Shown: positions 1-9,475, counted from the first letter of the stretch. The stretch: DNA of 64,000 nt from Paenibacillaceae bacterium (GCA_004134985.1 REGQ01000013.1:102542-166541); one strand, 5' to 3'. Numbers and translations are program-made. The notes: a model not told the origin generated them from the letters alone.

Positions 1-46
1 CAATATAGTATAATAAAACGCAAAAAGCACAAGGGGCGGGGAACAG

Positions 47-940
47 ATGAAGCTTGATGACCAACTGCAGCAAACACCGTTCCTGCCCTTTATCCGGATG
101 GGGGATTACGCGGTGCGTACGCCATGGTATGCACCCGAGAGAAGGCTGCTGGACTATCTGCTCGTTTATTTTCAGGAGGGGCGCTGTCTGTTTCATATCG
201 ATGGACAGGACTATCATTTTTATCCGGGGGATTTCTGCCTTGTACAGCCGGGAAGCCTCAAAACGATGTATGGCTTGACGGCGACGGTGACGCCTTATAT
301 CCATCTGGATATTTTCTATCACCCGCTGCGCGAGCAGAGCTTCATGACGAGAATGGGCCAGGTGGATCTGACGCCGTATATGCATCTAATGCAGCCGAAG
401 CTGAACGATATGGAGGAACTGGATATTCCCATTCGGCTCCAACTGAAAGACCCGGACAGCTTTGCCGCAGATATGCTGAAGATGATCGCATGCTGGAAGA
501 CAGGCAATCCGCTGGCGCAGATGGAAGCGCAGGCACTGGCTTCACAGCTTGTGGTGCGAATGATTCAAAGCCACAGCCCGTTCGAGCCGCGGCTTAGCGA
601 AGAGAATGTTTCCTTTAACTGGCTGCCGTCTTACTTGACGCTGCATTTGGCGGAAGCGATTACAATTGAGGACATGGCAAAACGGGCGAACTTGTCGGTC
701 TCCCGCTTCAACGTTATTTTCAAGCAAACTTTCGGAGTATCGCCCCATCAATATTTAATGAAGCTGCGCATCGATTATGCTTGCAAATTATTGACAAGCA
801 CCGAATACACAATTGAAAAAATAGGTGAATACTGCGGGTTTGCGAATATTCACCACTTCTCCAAAACATTCAAGCAGCGATGCGGCATTCCCCCGCGCGC
901 TTATCGCAATGCGCAGCGGCAATGTGAAGAGCAGAATTAG
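47..940 (+). CDS. AraC family transcriptional regulator
   Basis: This 297-residue protein has an AraC-type layout. The N-terminal ~150 residues look like a cupin ligand-sensing domain, with a run of short hydrophobic strands and a GDFCLVQPG segment. Residues ~195-290 carry two helix-turn-helix motifs, the second with the family signature around GEYCGFANIHHFSKTFKQ and the PPRAYR ending. The ATG follows a GGGGCGGGG ribosome binding site at the usual spacing. Such proteins usually activate nearby sugar or substrate-use genes when a small ligand binds. The stop codon overlaps by four bases the stop of the convergent dioxygenase gene, so the pair may be functionally linked. The ligand is unknown. 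Confidence 0.93.
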   Translation: MKLDDQLQQTPFLPFIRMGDYAVRTPWYAPERRLLDYLLVYFQEGRCLFHIDGQDYHFYPGDFCLVQPGSLKTMYGLTATVTPYIHLDIFYHPLREQSFMTRMGQVDLTPYMHLMQPKLNDMEELDIPIRLQLKDPDSFAADMLKMIACWKTGNPLAQMEAQALASQLVVRMIQSHSPFEPRLSEENVSFNWLPSYLTLHLAEAITIEDMAKRANLSVSRFNVIFKQTFGVSPHQYLMKLRIDYACKLLTSTEYTIEKIGEYCGFANIHHFSKTFKQRCGIPPRAYRNAQRQCEEQN

Positions 941-1764
941 CTGTCTCTCGAATAAAGCAGCGGATTGAGATAGCTCGTAGCGGGCTCCCCAGGGTTAATG
1001 CCGGGCAGAAACCGGGCCAGATCGGCCTTGCGCGCATTAGTATCCGCTTCGCAGACCGGTTCGCCATCCGCGACATAAATAATGGTCATCACTTCGCGCA
1101 TCCGGTCGGTCGGATTGTCGGGTGCGCTGTGCATTGTCCAGCCGGCATGAAAAGTAGCGTCGCCGGCGTTCATCGCGCCATGGGTCACTTTTTCGAAGCC
1201 TTTGCCGTCAATATATTGCTGCAGCGTCTTATGGGACTCATCGGAGATGACAACTTTGTTAACGTAGCCCGCCTTGTGCGATCCGGAAGCGAACGTCATC
1301 GTTCCCATTTCCTGAGGCACATTGACCAGCGGCATCCATAGTGTGATCATATTTTGCGTATCGAAAGGCCAATAGACCTGATCTTGATGCCATGGTGTAT
1401 GGCCCCCGCCAGGCTCTTTGAACAAAGCCTGATCATGGTAAAGCCGGACGCCGCTTACCCCCATCAGTTCCGCAGCGATTTTGGCAAAGCGGCGGGCGAA
1501 TACAAATTGTCTGACCGCTTCATTGTACTCCCAAATGTTGCCGACCTGGATAAAGGCTTTTCCATACGTGTTTCGTTCTTTGACTGGCTTTTCATGCTGA
1601 TTTTTCTGAATGACGGCATGCAGGTCTTTACGTAAAAAATCGATAACGGGCGCGGAGGCAACTTCTCTTAAACAAATATGCCCGTTCTTTTGATACTGCT
1701 CCGCATCGGTTGCTGATACGCTATAGTCCTTGTTCAATTCCTCGGCAATTGTTAATGATTCCAT
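937..1764 (-). CDS. phytanoyl-CoA dioxygenase (PhyH) family protein
   Basis: A 275-residue Fe(II)/2-oxoglutarate oxygenase of the PhyH family. With the start used here, the iron-binding HxD motif is H126-x-D128 (PWHQDQVYW) and the distal histidine is H202 (TMHSAP), followed by an arginine around residue 211 suited to binding 2-oxoglutarate. The reading frame extends 30 codons further upstream, but an AGGGG ribosome binding site just before the ATG at 1764 supports the start chosen. Bacterial members hydroxylate diverse small molecules, so the substrate cannot be named. The gene converges on the AraC regulator and the two stops overlap. Confidence 0.9.
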   Translation of the reverse strand: MESLTIAEELNKDYSVSATDAEQYQKNGHICLREVASAPVIDFLRKDLHAVIQKNQHEKPVKERNTYGKAFIQVGNIWEYNEAVRQFVFARRFAKIAAELMGVSGVRLYHDQALFKEPGGGHTPWHQDQVYWPFDTQNMITLWMPLVNVPQEMGTMTFASGSHKAGYVNKVVISDESHKTLQQYIDGKGFEKVTHGAMNAGDATFHAGWTMHSAPDNPTDRMREVMTIIYVADGEPVCEADTNARKADLARFLPGINPGEPATSYLNPLLYSRDS

Positions 1765-1884
1765 TGTGTGTGACCCCTTCCGGCGGCATGCTGCAGGGCG
1801 ATTGACCCGAACAGCCGCAGCGTTGTTCAACTGTAAGCGTTTGCTCACTTGCATTATAGTTGAACAGGAGCCGAAAAAGAGTTG

Positions 1885-3063
1885 TCAAATCATGTCTACT
1901 TTTTTATCAAAATATACTGCTCCAAATTTATAGTTAAACGCTGGGCGTGCGGATACGATTTCATGGGAGCCAATTGCGGCAATTTCGCCGCTATTGCTGC
2001 CGATCACTGCACCGTCTTCAATAAATGAGCCTTCGCCAATAATAGCGCGGGAAATTGTTGCATTTTTTCCGATTCGCACATTCGGCATAATAATGCTGTC
2101 CTTGATTTCTGCCCCTTTGCCGACATGGACACCGTCCGAGATAATGCTCCGTATAATTTTGCCATAGTTCGTGCAGTATTTGGCCAGCAGGGAATGGTAG
2201 ATATTTGAGAGAAGGCTGGAGGCTGCGCCAGCCGGCCTGGCATGATCTGGCGCCAGCGGCAGTTGCTCATCATTAAGCGTCAGTTTGCCAGTCAGTAAAT
2301 CGTTATTTGCCTCCCACAAGCTTTGCACGGTGCCGACATCACGCCAATAATGTGCAAAAGGACAGGCGAAGAGCTTGCCGCCCTGCTGGAGCATCGCGGG
2401 AATAAGGTCTTTGCCAAAATCATGAGAGGATAATGGGTTATTGGCATCCGCGAGCAGAAACTTTCTAAGATAGGACCAGCGGAATAAATAAACGCCCATT
2501 GAGGCGAGGTTGCTGACAGGCTTGTCCGGCTTCTCTGCAAAGTCGGTAATCCGATGCTGCCCATCGGTGTTCATAATGCCGAACCGCGGGGCCTCCTGCC
2601 AAGGCACTTCCTTCACGGAAATGGTTGCGTCGGCTTGATTAGCCAGATGAAAGTCCAGCATCTCGCGATAATCCATCTGGTAAATGTGATCGCCGGACAA
2701 CACCAGCACATGCTCCGAACCCTGTTCATCAATATATTGAATATGCTGATAGATCGCATCCGTGGTTCCAAGATAGCCTGGCCCGTTGTCAGCAGCGCGC
2801 AGCAGATCGATGTTTGCAGCTCCTTCAGCAGGCTGTCCGTCGCGAAGACGGGTAACATGGTCTTCCAGTGATTCCGCTTTGTACTGTGTGAGTACCCCGA
2901 TCGAGCGGATATCCGAGTTCAGGCAATTGTAAAGTGAAAAATCAATAATTCGATAGTTTCCGCCGAAAGGTACTGCAGGTTTAGCCAACTTGTCAGTAAG
3001 CGGCGAAAGCCTCGTACCCTTTCCTCCAGCCAGTATCATCGCCATCCATTGATTTGGTTCCAT
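1885..3063 (-). CDS. glgC: glucose-1-phosphate adenylyltransferase
   Basis: A 392-residue ADP-glucose pyrophosphorylase, which makes ADP-glucose from ATP and glucose-1-phosphate, the committed step of bacterial glycogen synthesis. The N-terminal nucleotidyltransferase signature AGGKGTRLSPLT is at residues 12-23, followed by KPAVPFGGNYRIIDF. The C-terminal third (from ~290) has the hexapeptide pattern of a left-handed beta-helix (VGKGAEIKDSIIMPNVRIGKNA). Length matches the family. It is divergent from glgB-glgA, with ~180 bases between them. No glgD partner is seen in the window, so the enzyme is probably a GlgC homotetramer. Confidence 0.96.
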   Translation of the reverse strand: MEPNQWMAMILAGGKGTRLSPLTDKLAKPAVPFGGNYRIIDFSLYNCLNSDIRSIGVLTQYKAESLEDHVTRLRDGQPAEGAANIDLLRAADNGPGYLGTTDAIYQHIQYIDEQGSEHVLVLSGDHIYQMDYREMLDFHLANQADATISVKEVPWQEAPRFGIMNTDGQHRITDFAEKPDKPVSNLASMGVYLFRWSYLRKFLLADANNPLSSHDFGKDLIPAMLQQGGKLFACPFAHYWRDVGTVQSLWEANNDLLTGKLTLNDEQLPLAPDHARPAGAASSLLSNIYHSLLAKYCTNYGKIIRSIISDGVHVGKGAEIKDSIIMPNVRIGKNATISRAIIGEGSFIEDGAVIGSNSGEIAAIGSHEIVSARPAFNYKFGAVYFDKKVDMI

Positions 3064-3245
3064 AAAGTCCCTCCCGCTTTCTTTTGGTAAAAACTACTTA
3101 CACGATGCGCAGTATATTGAAACAATGGAAACAATTGCGTTGGCGAGTCAGAAAGCATACAATTAAAGAAATACAGCAAGTTATTGTCAGAATGTGATAG
3201 TATAGCTAACATAATACTGCCGGAATCGAAAGGGGAGAGAAGATT
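3064..3245. promoter_or_regulatory. divergent glgC / glgB promoter region
   Basis: This 182-base, AT-richer gap separates the divergent glgC and glgB genes and should hold promoters for both. On the plus strand a possible sigma-A site is TTGTCA at 3184-3189 and TAACAT at 3207-3212 with a 17-base spacer, which is a weak match. A GGGGAGAGA ribosome binding site lies at 3232-3240, before glgB. The promoter assignment is an inference from spacing only. Confidence 0.35.
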
Positions 3246-5138
3246 ATGGCACAAATCAAGCTGCTCCCGGAGGATGTGTATTTATTTCATGAAGGAAACT
3301 TGACACAAAGCTATCGAATGCTGGGAGCGCAGCCAGCGGTGCATGAAGGCACAGCAGGTGTGCGGTTTACGGTATGGGCCCCACATGCGAAAGCGGTCGG
3401 GCTGGCTGCGGACTTCAACGGTTGGGAGGGGGATACAGCCCAGCTTATGCGGTACGGCAGCTCAGGCTTATGGACGATTTTTGTAGAAGGACTGCCTGAG
3501 GGAACGACGTATAAATACGAGATTGTCACGGCAAGAGGAGAGAAGCTGCTTAAGGCGGACCCCTGCGCCTTCCAGGCCGAGGTCAGGCCGCAGACAGCTT
3601 CGGTCGTACGGTTCCTTGACGGCTACCGCTGGCGGGACCGCAAGTGGATTCGCGGGCGGAAACCGCCCTACGAACGCCCGGTCAATATCTATGAGGTCAA
3701 TCTGGTAAGCTGGCGCAAGCGGGAGGACGGATCACTGTACACCTATCGCGAGTTGGCGGGCGAATTGCTGGATTACGTCGTGGAGATGGGCTACACCCAT
3801 CTGGAGCTGATGCCGCTGACGGAGTATCCGTATGATCTGTCCTGGGGATATCAGGCGACAGGCTATTTTGCAGCGACAAGCCGCTTTGGAGCACCTCATG
3901 ATCTGATGTATTTCGTCGATGAGTGCCATCGCCGCGGCATCGGGGTCATACTCGACTGGGTGCCGGCTCATTTCGCGAAGGATGCACATGGCCTGCGCCA
4001 GTTTGACGGCTACCCGCTGTACGAGCATGATGATCCGCTGATCGCCGAGAAGCCGGGCTGGGGCACGCTCGGGTTCGATTACAGCAAGCCGGAAGTCCGC
4101 TCTTTCCTTATATCAAGCGCGCTGTTCTGGCTCGACGTCTTCCATATGGACGGCCTGCGCGTCGATGCGGTAACGAGCATGCTGCTGCGCGATTTCGAGA
4201 AGCGGGAGTGGCGGCCGAATGCGCAAGGCGGGCGGGAAGATCCCGATGCGGTGCGGTTTTTGCAGGAGTTGAATGAGGCGGTATTCCGCCAGTTCCCACA
4301 TGCTCTGATGATGGCCGAGGAGTCAAGCGCCTGGCCGGGCGTCACAGCGCCTACCGACCGCGGCGGGCTCGGCTTTAATTACAAGTGGAACATGGGCTGG
4401 ATGAATGATACGCTGAAATACTTTGAACTGGACCCGATCGTCCGCGCGTCCAACCAGGCCTTGCTGACTTTCCCTGTCGCTTATGCGTACGAGGAAAACT
4501 TTGCACTGCCGCTGTCCCATGACGAGGTTGTGCACGGCAAGAAATCATTGCTCGGCAAGATGCCCGGCAGCTACGAGCAGCAGTTTGCCGGCTTGCGCAC
4601 GCTGCTCGGATACTGGATGTCGTTCCCGGGGAAAAAGCTGCTGTTCATGGGCGGGGAATTCGGTCAATTCGCGGAATGGAAAGACAAGGAGCAGCTTGAC
4701 TGGCTGCTGCTCGATTATGAGATGCACCAGAAGATGCAGCACTATACCCGCACCATAAACCAACTCTACAAGCAGGAAAAGGCGTTGTGGCAGTTTGATC
4801 ATCTCCCGGCAGGCTACAGTTGGATCGATCACAGGGATCATGTCCAGAATGTGATCGTATATATGCGGATGGGACGCAGCCGCGGGGAACGGGTAATTGT
4901 GATAGGCAACATGTCTCCAGTGGAGCGGGGGGATTACCGGATCGGCGTCCCTTCTGCAGGTGAATATGCCATCCTGCTCAATAGCGACGACAGGTCGTTT
5001 GGCGGTACGGGCAGCCTGGCCGACCATGCGATCACCGCCGAGAAGGTGCCTTGGCATGGCTATAAGCACAGTATTGTGCTGCAGTTGCCCCCGCTCAGTG
5101 TACTTTGGTTGAAGCGCAAAATCGCCAAACGGAAGTGA
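3246..5138 (+). CDS. glgB: 1,4-alpha-glucan branching enzyme
   Basis: A 630-residue GH13 branching enzyme that cuts alpha-1,4 glucan and reattaches the fragment as an alpha-1,6 branch. An N-terminal CBM48-type domain (~30-120, VRFTVWAPHAKAVGLAADFNGW) precedes the catalytic barrel. The nucleophile is D307 in DGLRVDAVTS, the acid/base is E358 in MMAEESS, and the stabilising aspartate is near D426 in LPLSHDEVVHGK. The protein is about the usual length for the family. It overlaps the long reading frame of glgA, but with the start chosen for glgA the two genes are 23 bases apart and clearly one operon. Confidence 0.97.
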   Translation: MAQIKLLPEDVYLFHEGNLTQSYRMLGAQPAVHEGTAGVRFTVWAPHAKAVGLAADFNGWEGDTAQLMRYGSSGLWTIFVEGLPEGTTYKYEIVTARGEKLLKADPCAFQAEVRPQTASVVRFLDGYRWRDRKWIRGRKPPYERPVNIYEVNLVSWRKREDGSLYTYRELAGELLDYVVEMGYTHLELMPLTEYPYDLSWGYQATGYFAATSRFGAPHDLMYFVDECHRRGIGVILDWVPAHFAKDAHGLRQFDGYPLYEHDDPLIAEKPGWGTLGFDYSKPEVRSFLISSALFWLDVFHMDGLRVDAVTSMLLRDFEKREWRPNAQGGREDPDAVRFLQELNEAVFRQFPHALMMAEESSAWPGVTAPTDRGGLGFNYKWNMGWMNDTLKYFELDPIVRASNQALLTFPVAYAYEENFALPLSHDEVVHGKKSLLGKMPGSYEQQFAGLRTLLGYWMSFPGKKLLFMGGEFGQFAEWKDKEQLDWLLLDYEMHQKMQHYTRTINQLYKQEKALWQFDHLPAGYSWIDHRDHVQNVIVYMRMGRSRGERVIVIGNMSPVERGDYRIGVPSAGEYAILLNSDDRSFGGTGSLADHAITAEKVPWHGYKHSIVLQLPPLSVLWLKRKIAKRK

Positions 5139-5161
5139 AGACGAGAAGGGAGAGGGATCAA

Positions 5162-6631
5162 GTGAATCTGTTATTTGCCGCTGCTGAAGGCAGTCCGTTT
5201 TTGAAAACGGGAGGATTGGCGGACGTCATTGGCGCTTTGCCAAAGGCGCTGCGCAAATCGGGTGTCGATGTGAGAGTGGTAATGCCCAAGTATAAAGGGA
5301 TTCCCGAGCGTTATGTTCAAGCGATGCGTTTTGTGGCGCATATCGATGTGCCGGTAGGCTGGCGCTCGTCGTACTGCGGAATATTTGAGCTGGTGCATGA
5401 CGGCGTGCCATTTTATTTTATCGACAATGAATATTACTTTGCGCGGGACGGCGCCTACGGCCATTATGATGATGGCGAGCGGTTTGCTTTTTTTAATCGT
5501 GCGCTGCTTGCTATTCTGCCCTCAATCGGATTTCGTCCTGACGTCATTCATAGCCATGACTGGCACACCGGCATGGTGGCGCCTGTGCTTGACAAGCATT
5601 TTCGGCATGATCTCTTTTATCGCGATATTCGTACGGTCTTTACAATTCACAACTTGCAGTATCAAGGCGTATACGGTTATGAGGTGCTGGGTGAGCTGCT
5701 TGGCTTGGATGAAGGGTATTATCACCCGGATCGGCTGGAGTTTAAAGGCGGTGTCAGCTTCATGAAAGGAGGCATCGTCTACTCCGACCGCGTCACGACC
5801 GTCAGCCAAACGTATGCAGATGAAATCCGCACTCCGCATTACGGGGAAGGGCTCGATGGCGCGCTGCGCTGGCTGGGCGGGCGGCTGACCGGCATTGTCA
5901 ACGGTATTGACGAGAAATCCTATAATCCGGCTGCCGATGCCAGCCTGTTCAAGAAGTACCGTTCAAGTGTAAACGGGAAAAAGGCCAACAAGCAGGCGCT
6001 GCAGCGGGCGCTCGGGCTTAAGGAGGACGCAGGGCAGCCGCTTGTAGGGATGGTGACACGGCTAACCGCCCAGAAGGGGCTTGATCTTGTTTCCCATGTG
6101 CTGCACGAACTGCTGGAAGAAAATGAAGTGCAATTTGTTATTTTGGGCAGCGGCGACCCGCATTATGAAGGTTTTTTCCTGGATTTGGCGCGGCGATATC
6201 CAGAGAAGCTGGCGGTGCAAGTAAAGTTCGACGAGCAATTGGCAAGGCAGATCTACGGCTCGTCCGATCTGTTCCTGATGTCGTCGCAATTCGAGCCGTG
6301 CGGACTCAGCCAACTGCTGGCGCTGCGCTACGGCAGCATACCGATTGTGCGCAGAACCGGCGGACTGAACGATACCGTTCATGCCTATGACGAAACGAGC
6401 GGGGAAGGCAACGGGTTCGTTTTCAACAACTACAACGCGCACGAAATGCTGGATGCGATTCGTCTGGGCCTCTCTTATTATGACCAGCCGGAACATTGGA
6501 AGAAGCTTGTGAAGCAGGCCATGAGCGGGGACTACAGCTGGAATGCGTCAGCGCAGCGCTATCTGCAGCTGTATCAGGAGCTGCTGGGCCAGGAAGCTGC
6601 TGCCGCGGAAGCAGCAGCGGCGCAGGGCTAG
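5162..6631 (+). CDS. glgA: glycogen synthase (ADP-glucose dependent)
   Basis: A 489-residue GT5 glycogen synthase that adds glucose from ADP-glucose to the growing alpha-1,4 chain. The reading frame opens at 5105 inside glgB, but the GTG at 5162 has an AAGGGAGAGG ribosome binding site at about six bases and gives the family's usual N-terminus (VNLLFAAAEGSPFLKTGGLADV), so I prefer it. The ADP-glucose-binding KTGG motif is at residues 15-18 and the C-terminal EPCGLSQ motif at about 378. The C-terminus ends in an alanine-rich tail. A strong terminator follows at once. Confidence 0.96.
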   Translation: MNLLFAAAEGSPFLKTGGLADVIGALPKALRKSGVDVRVVMPKYKGIPERYVQAMRFVAHIDVPVGWRSSYCGIFELVHDGVPFYFIDNEYYFARDGAYGHYDDGERFAFFNRALLAILPSIGFRPDVIHSHDWHTGMVAPVLDKHFRHDLFYRDIRTVFTIHNLQYQGVYGYEVLGELLGLDEGYYHPDRLEFKGGVSFMKGGIVYSDRVTTVSQTYADEIRTPHYGEGLDGALRWLGGRLTGIVNGIDEKSYNPAADASLFKKYRSSVNGKKANKQALQRALGLKEDAGQPLVGMVTRLTAQKGLDLVSHVLHELLEENEVQFVILGSGDPHYEGFFLDLARRYPEKLAVQVKFDEQLARQIYGSSDLFLMSSQFEPCGLSQLLALRYGSIPIVRRTGGLNDTVHAYDETSGEGNGFVFNNYNAHEMLDAIRLGLSYYDQPEHWKKLVKQAMSGDYSWNASAQRYLQLYQELLGQEAAAAEAAAAQG

Positions 6632-6653
6632 CTGATTATAAGGGGCAAGGCGG

Positions 6654-6700
6654 CGGACAACACCTGCAAAGGATGATGCAGGTGTTGTCCGTTTTAATTT
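6654..6700 (+). terminator. terminator of the glgBA operon
   Basis: A perfect 15-bp stem (6654-6668 pairs with 6677-6691) with an eight-base loop is followed by TTTTAATTTT. This is a classical rho-independent terminator 22 bases after the glgA stop. Confidence 0.9.
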
Positions 6701-6752
6701 TGAGTTGTCGTAAAAATGTTGTTTTCAAGTGCTGCTTGGGCAGCCTGGTGTG

Positions 6753-8501
6753 CTACTGTATTTTTCGGTACAAAATGCGGTAATCGAGCGGAGGGATCGT
6801 GATGCGCAGACTGCCGTCAACCGTCTCCACAGGCTCTTCGCTCAGGGCATCGATCCAGTCATCCGTGTCCATCGGGTGAGACAAGGTGCTTTCATCGGTA
6901 GTGTTGTTCATCCATACCGTAAAATGACAATGCTGATCAAGCCGCTCATAGATAATGCGCCGATCACCCTGGTCCGCTTTCAGAAAGCGGAATTGTCCGT
7001 GTCGCAGCACGGGATTGTCAAGACGCAGACGAATGAGCAACTGGTAAAAATCAAATAACTCACGATCCTGTTCGTCCGGATTCCAAATCATGCATTGCCG
7101 GCAATCGGGATCATCATCTCCTTGCAAACCGATCTCATCCCCATAGAAAATGCAAGGCGTGCCGATGTAAGTCATCAGAAATACAACAGAGAGCTTCAGC
7201 CTTCGCTTATCCCCGCCAACCCGAGTCAGTACGCGCGGCGTATCGTGGCTGGACAACAGGTTGAAAATAACTTCATTCGTTTGCTGCGGATAACACATGA
7301 GCAAAGCGCCCATTTCATTGGCGAAGGCAGCCCCATCCATAGCTGATTCCGTGAAGAAACCCAGTGTTTTATCGGCAAAAGGATAATTCATTACCGAATC
7401 GAACTGGTCGCCGAGCAGCCACATCAACGAGTTGCTCCATACTTCTCCGATAATATAAGCATCGGGATTTGCACTTTTCACCTGCTTGCGAAATGCCCGC
7501 CAGAAGTGATGATCCACTTCATTAGCGACATCGAGGCGCCAGCCATCGATCCCGACCTCCTTCAGCCAAAATTCAGCGACCTCAAGCAGGTAAGTCTTCA
7601 CCTCTGGATTCGCAGTGTTTAGTTTAGGCATTTGTCCGAAAAAACCAAATGTATCGTAATTCGCCTGGCCATCGTAGAAACCGACGGGGAAGTCGTGAAT
7701 ATGAAACCAGTCGGTGTACTTGGACGCTTCCCCGTGGTTAAGCACATCCTGAAAAGGGGCGAACTGCTCGCTGCAATGGTTGAAAACCGCATCAAGCACA
7801 ACCTTGATGCCTCGCTCATGACAAGCGTTCACAAGCTGCTTCAGCAGCGCTATATCACCGAACTGACTATCAATTTTTTTGTAATCAACGGTGTCGTATT
7901 TGTGATTGGAGGGGGAGGTGAATATCGGTGTAAAATAGATGGCATTAATGCCAAGCTCTTCGACATAATCCAGTTGATCAAGCACGCCTTGCAAATCGCC
8001 GCCAAAATGGTTTTCAGGCGTCGGAGGGCTGCCCCACTCCGCGATGTCCTCAGGATCGTTGTCCGGATCTCCATTGGCAAAGCGGTCGGGCATGATTTGA
8101 TAGAAAACGGCATTGTTGGCCCAGTCGGGCGCCCTGAAAATATCGATGGGATGCAGGTAAGGAAACTCGAAGTAACCGCCAGGCGGCGCAGGCGGCTCGC
8201 TGTGGACACCGGTTTCGCACATAAATAGTGTTTCGCCGCGGGCACGCATCAGAAAGCCGTATGAAAACCGTTTGAGTGCCGGACGAATTTCTGCTCCCCA
8301 GTAGTCAAATCGCTTGTCTACCGCAATTTTCATCATTGGATAATCGGCCTGATGCGCCTGCCAGTCATACTTATCGCCGGTTACGGCAATGACCTCCTCC
8401 ACATCATCCCGCTTCGTTCTTACCCGCAAGTGAATCGTTTCCCGGTCATAAGCATAAGCCCAATTGCTGCGCGGCGCATGATAGAATGCTTCAATTAACA
8501 T
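6753..8501 (-). CDS. GH13 neopullulanase / cyclomaltodextrinase-type alpha-glycosidase
   Basis: A 582-residue GH13 hydrolase. An N-terminal CBM34-like domain (~1-125) precedes the barrel, the layout of the GH13_20 group (maltogenic amylase, neopullulanase, cyclomaltodextrinase). The catalytic nucleophile is D324 in DGWRLDVANE, the acid/base is E353 in IIGEVWSNS, and the third acid lies in NLLSSHDTPR. These enzymes usually act in the cytoplasm on maltodextrins or cyclodextrins, and no signal peptide is visible. It converges on glgBA, so it may recycle glycogen-derived or imported oligosaccharides. Specificity within the group cannot be read from sequence. Confidence 0.93.
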   Translation of the reverse strand: MLIEAFYHAPRSNWAYAYDRETIHLRVRTKRDDVEEVIAVTGDKYDWQAHQADYPMMKIAVDKRFDYWGAEIRPALKRFSYGFLMRARGETLFMCETGVHSEPPAPPGGYFEFPYLHPIDIFRAPDWANNAVFYQIMPDRFANGDPDNDPEDIAEWGSPPTPENHFGGDLQGVLDQLDYVEELGINAIYFTPIFTSPSNHKYDTVDYKKIDSQFGDIALLKQLVNACHERGIKVVLDAVFNHCSEQFAPFQDVLNHGEASKYTDWFHIHDFPVGFYDGQANYDTFGFFGQMPKLNTANPEVKTYLLEVAEFWLKEVGIDGWRLDVANEVDHHFWRAFRKQVKSANPDAYIIGEVWSNSLMWLLGDQFDSVMNYPFADKTLGFFTESAMDGAAFANEMGALLMCYPQQTNEVIFNLLSSHDTPRVLTRVGGDKRRLKLSVVFLMTYIGTPCIFYGDEIGLQGDDDPDCRQCMIWNPDEQDRELFDFYQLLIRLRLDNPVLRHGQFRFLKADQGDRRIIYERLDQHCHFTVWMNNTTDESTLSHPMDTDDWIDALSEEPVETVDGSLRITIPPLDYRILYRKIQ

Positions 8502-8681
8502 GGCAATTCCCCCTGGATTTTTTTGAGATTCATTACACGACAGCGGCTGTTGTGAAACGATGGGGACGATGGGGCAGCTATAATTTGAGTTGTTAAGTGA
8601 CAGAGAATCACTAGCGTTGCATAAAAGCTAACACAAAAAAACATAGAGATAAAAGGGCTCCGTCTACGGTGGTTCCATTGC

Positions 8682-8757
8682 CATGATCCGCGATCCAAGT
8701 CATGGTCCACGATCCAAGTCATGATCCGCGATCCAAGTCATGGTCCGCGATCAAAGC
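8682..8757. repeat. 19-bp tandem repeat, four units
   Basis: Four contiguous 19-base units (8682-8700, 8701-8719, 8720-8738, 8739-8757) alternate between forms beginning CATGATCCGCG and CATGGTCC(A/G)CG. There are no indels and no convincing protein product. It lies upstream of the divergent GH13 gene; function is unknown. Confidence 0.85.
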
Positions 8758-8776
8758 AAAGGGGGCCATGTGGAAT

Positions 8777-8913
8777 TCTAACGCTGATGAGCGGCGCTAT
8801 TTAGGGAAATTCAGCCCCATAATTATTCTAAGGAAACTGAGCCACCTTATTTCTAGAAAATCGCATGATTTTAGCCGTCCATGGGGGAATAAGCGCTGTG
8901 GCCAGCGTTAGAG
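8777..8913. repeat. candidate MITE/REP-like intergenic element
   Basis: A ~137-base non-coding stretch is bounded by imperfect inverted ~23-base ends (TTCTAACGCTGATGAGCG at the left; AAGCGCTGTGGCCAGCGTTA at 8891-8910 at the right). A second near-copy of the right end occurs at 8941-8963. This suggests a small non-autonomous mobile or REP-type element. I cannot test whether it recurs elsewhere in the genome. Confidence 0.45.
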
Positions 8914-8963
8914 TTGTAAAAGGGTGATTTGAGGCCATTTAAGCGCTGTGGCAAGCGTTAGAG

Positions 8964-9250
8964 CAAGATTTCACAAGATTTCGCAAGATCTCACAAGATC
9001 TCGCAAGATTTCACAAGATCTCGTAAGATCTTGCAATATTTCACAAGATCTCACAAGATCTCGCAAGATTTCACAAGATTTCACAAGATTTCACAAGATC
9101 TCACAAGATCTCGCAAGATTTCACAAGATCTCGTAAGATCTCGCAAGATTTCACAAGATCTCACAAGATTTCATAAGATTTCATAAGATCTCGCAAGATC
9201 TCACAAGATCTCGCAAGATCTCACAAGATCTCGCAAGATCTCGCAAGATC
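8964..9250. repeat. 10-bp tandem array (CAAGATYTCR), about 28 units
   Basis: Twenty-eight consecutive ten-base units of consensus (C/T)AAGAT(C/T)TC(A/G), plus a degenerate last unit, run from 8964 to 9250 without a single insertion or deletion. Variation is mostly at the three degenerate positions. Over half the units contain the palindrome AGATCT. A 62-codon open frame across it (SQDLTRSRKI type) is a by-product of the repeat. The following stretch to 9475 holds nothing else I can identify. Confidence 0.9.
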
Positions 9251-9475
9251 CCCTGCTTGCTCACATTCGTCAGCCGCTATTTTTAGCTTTGGCGGGTTTC
9301 GCGGCAACAGGTTTCTTTATATGTGTTGAATGCCCACGAGCACCCCTAATATCTCCAACGCCTGCGAATTCCTCGTTTGACAAGTAAACGAGCTGGGTAA
9401 AAATAACTATTAAACAACGGCACTAGTAAGTGAAAATGGCGAGACAGCATAGCAGTATGGAAAGGACGGATCAGT

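Noticed and set aside
8948..9136. A 62-codon plus-strand frame with a repeated SQDLTRSRKI pattern.
   Set aside because: It arises only because the ten-base array lacks stop codons in that frame; no start signal or protein-like sequence outside the repeat.
8682..9250. Possible CRISPR array in the repeat region.
   Set aside because: Units are contiguous without unique spacers, much too short, and no cas genes are present.
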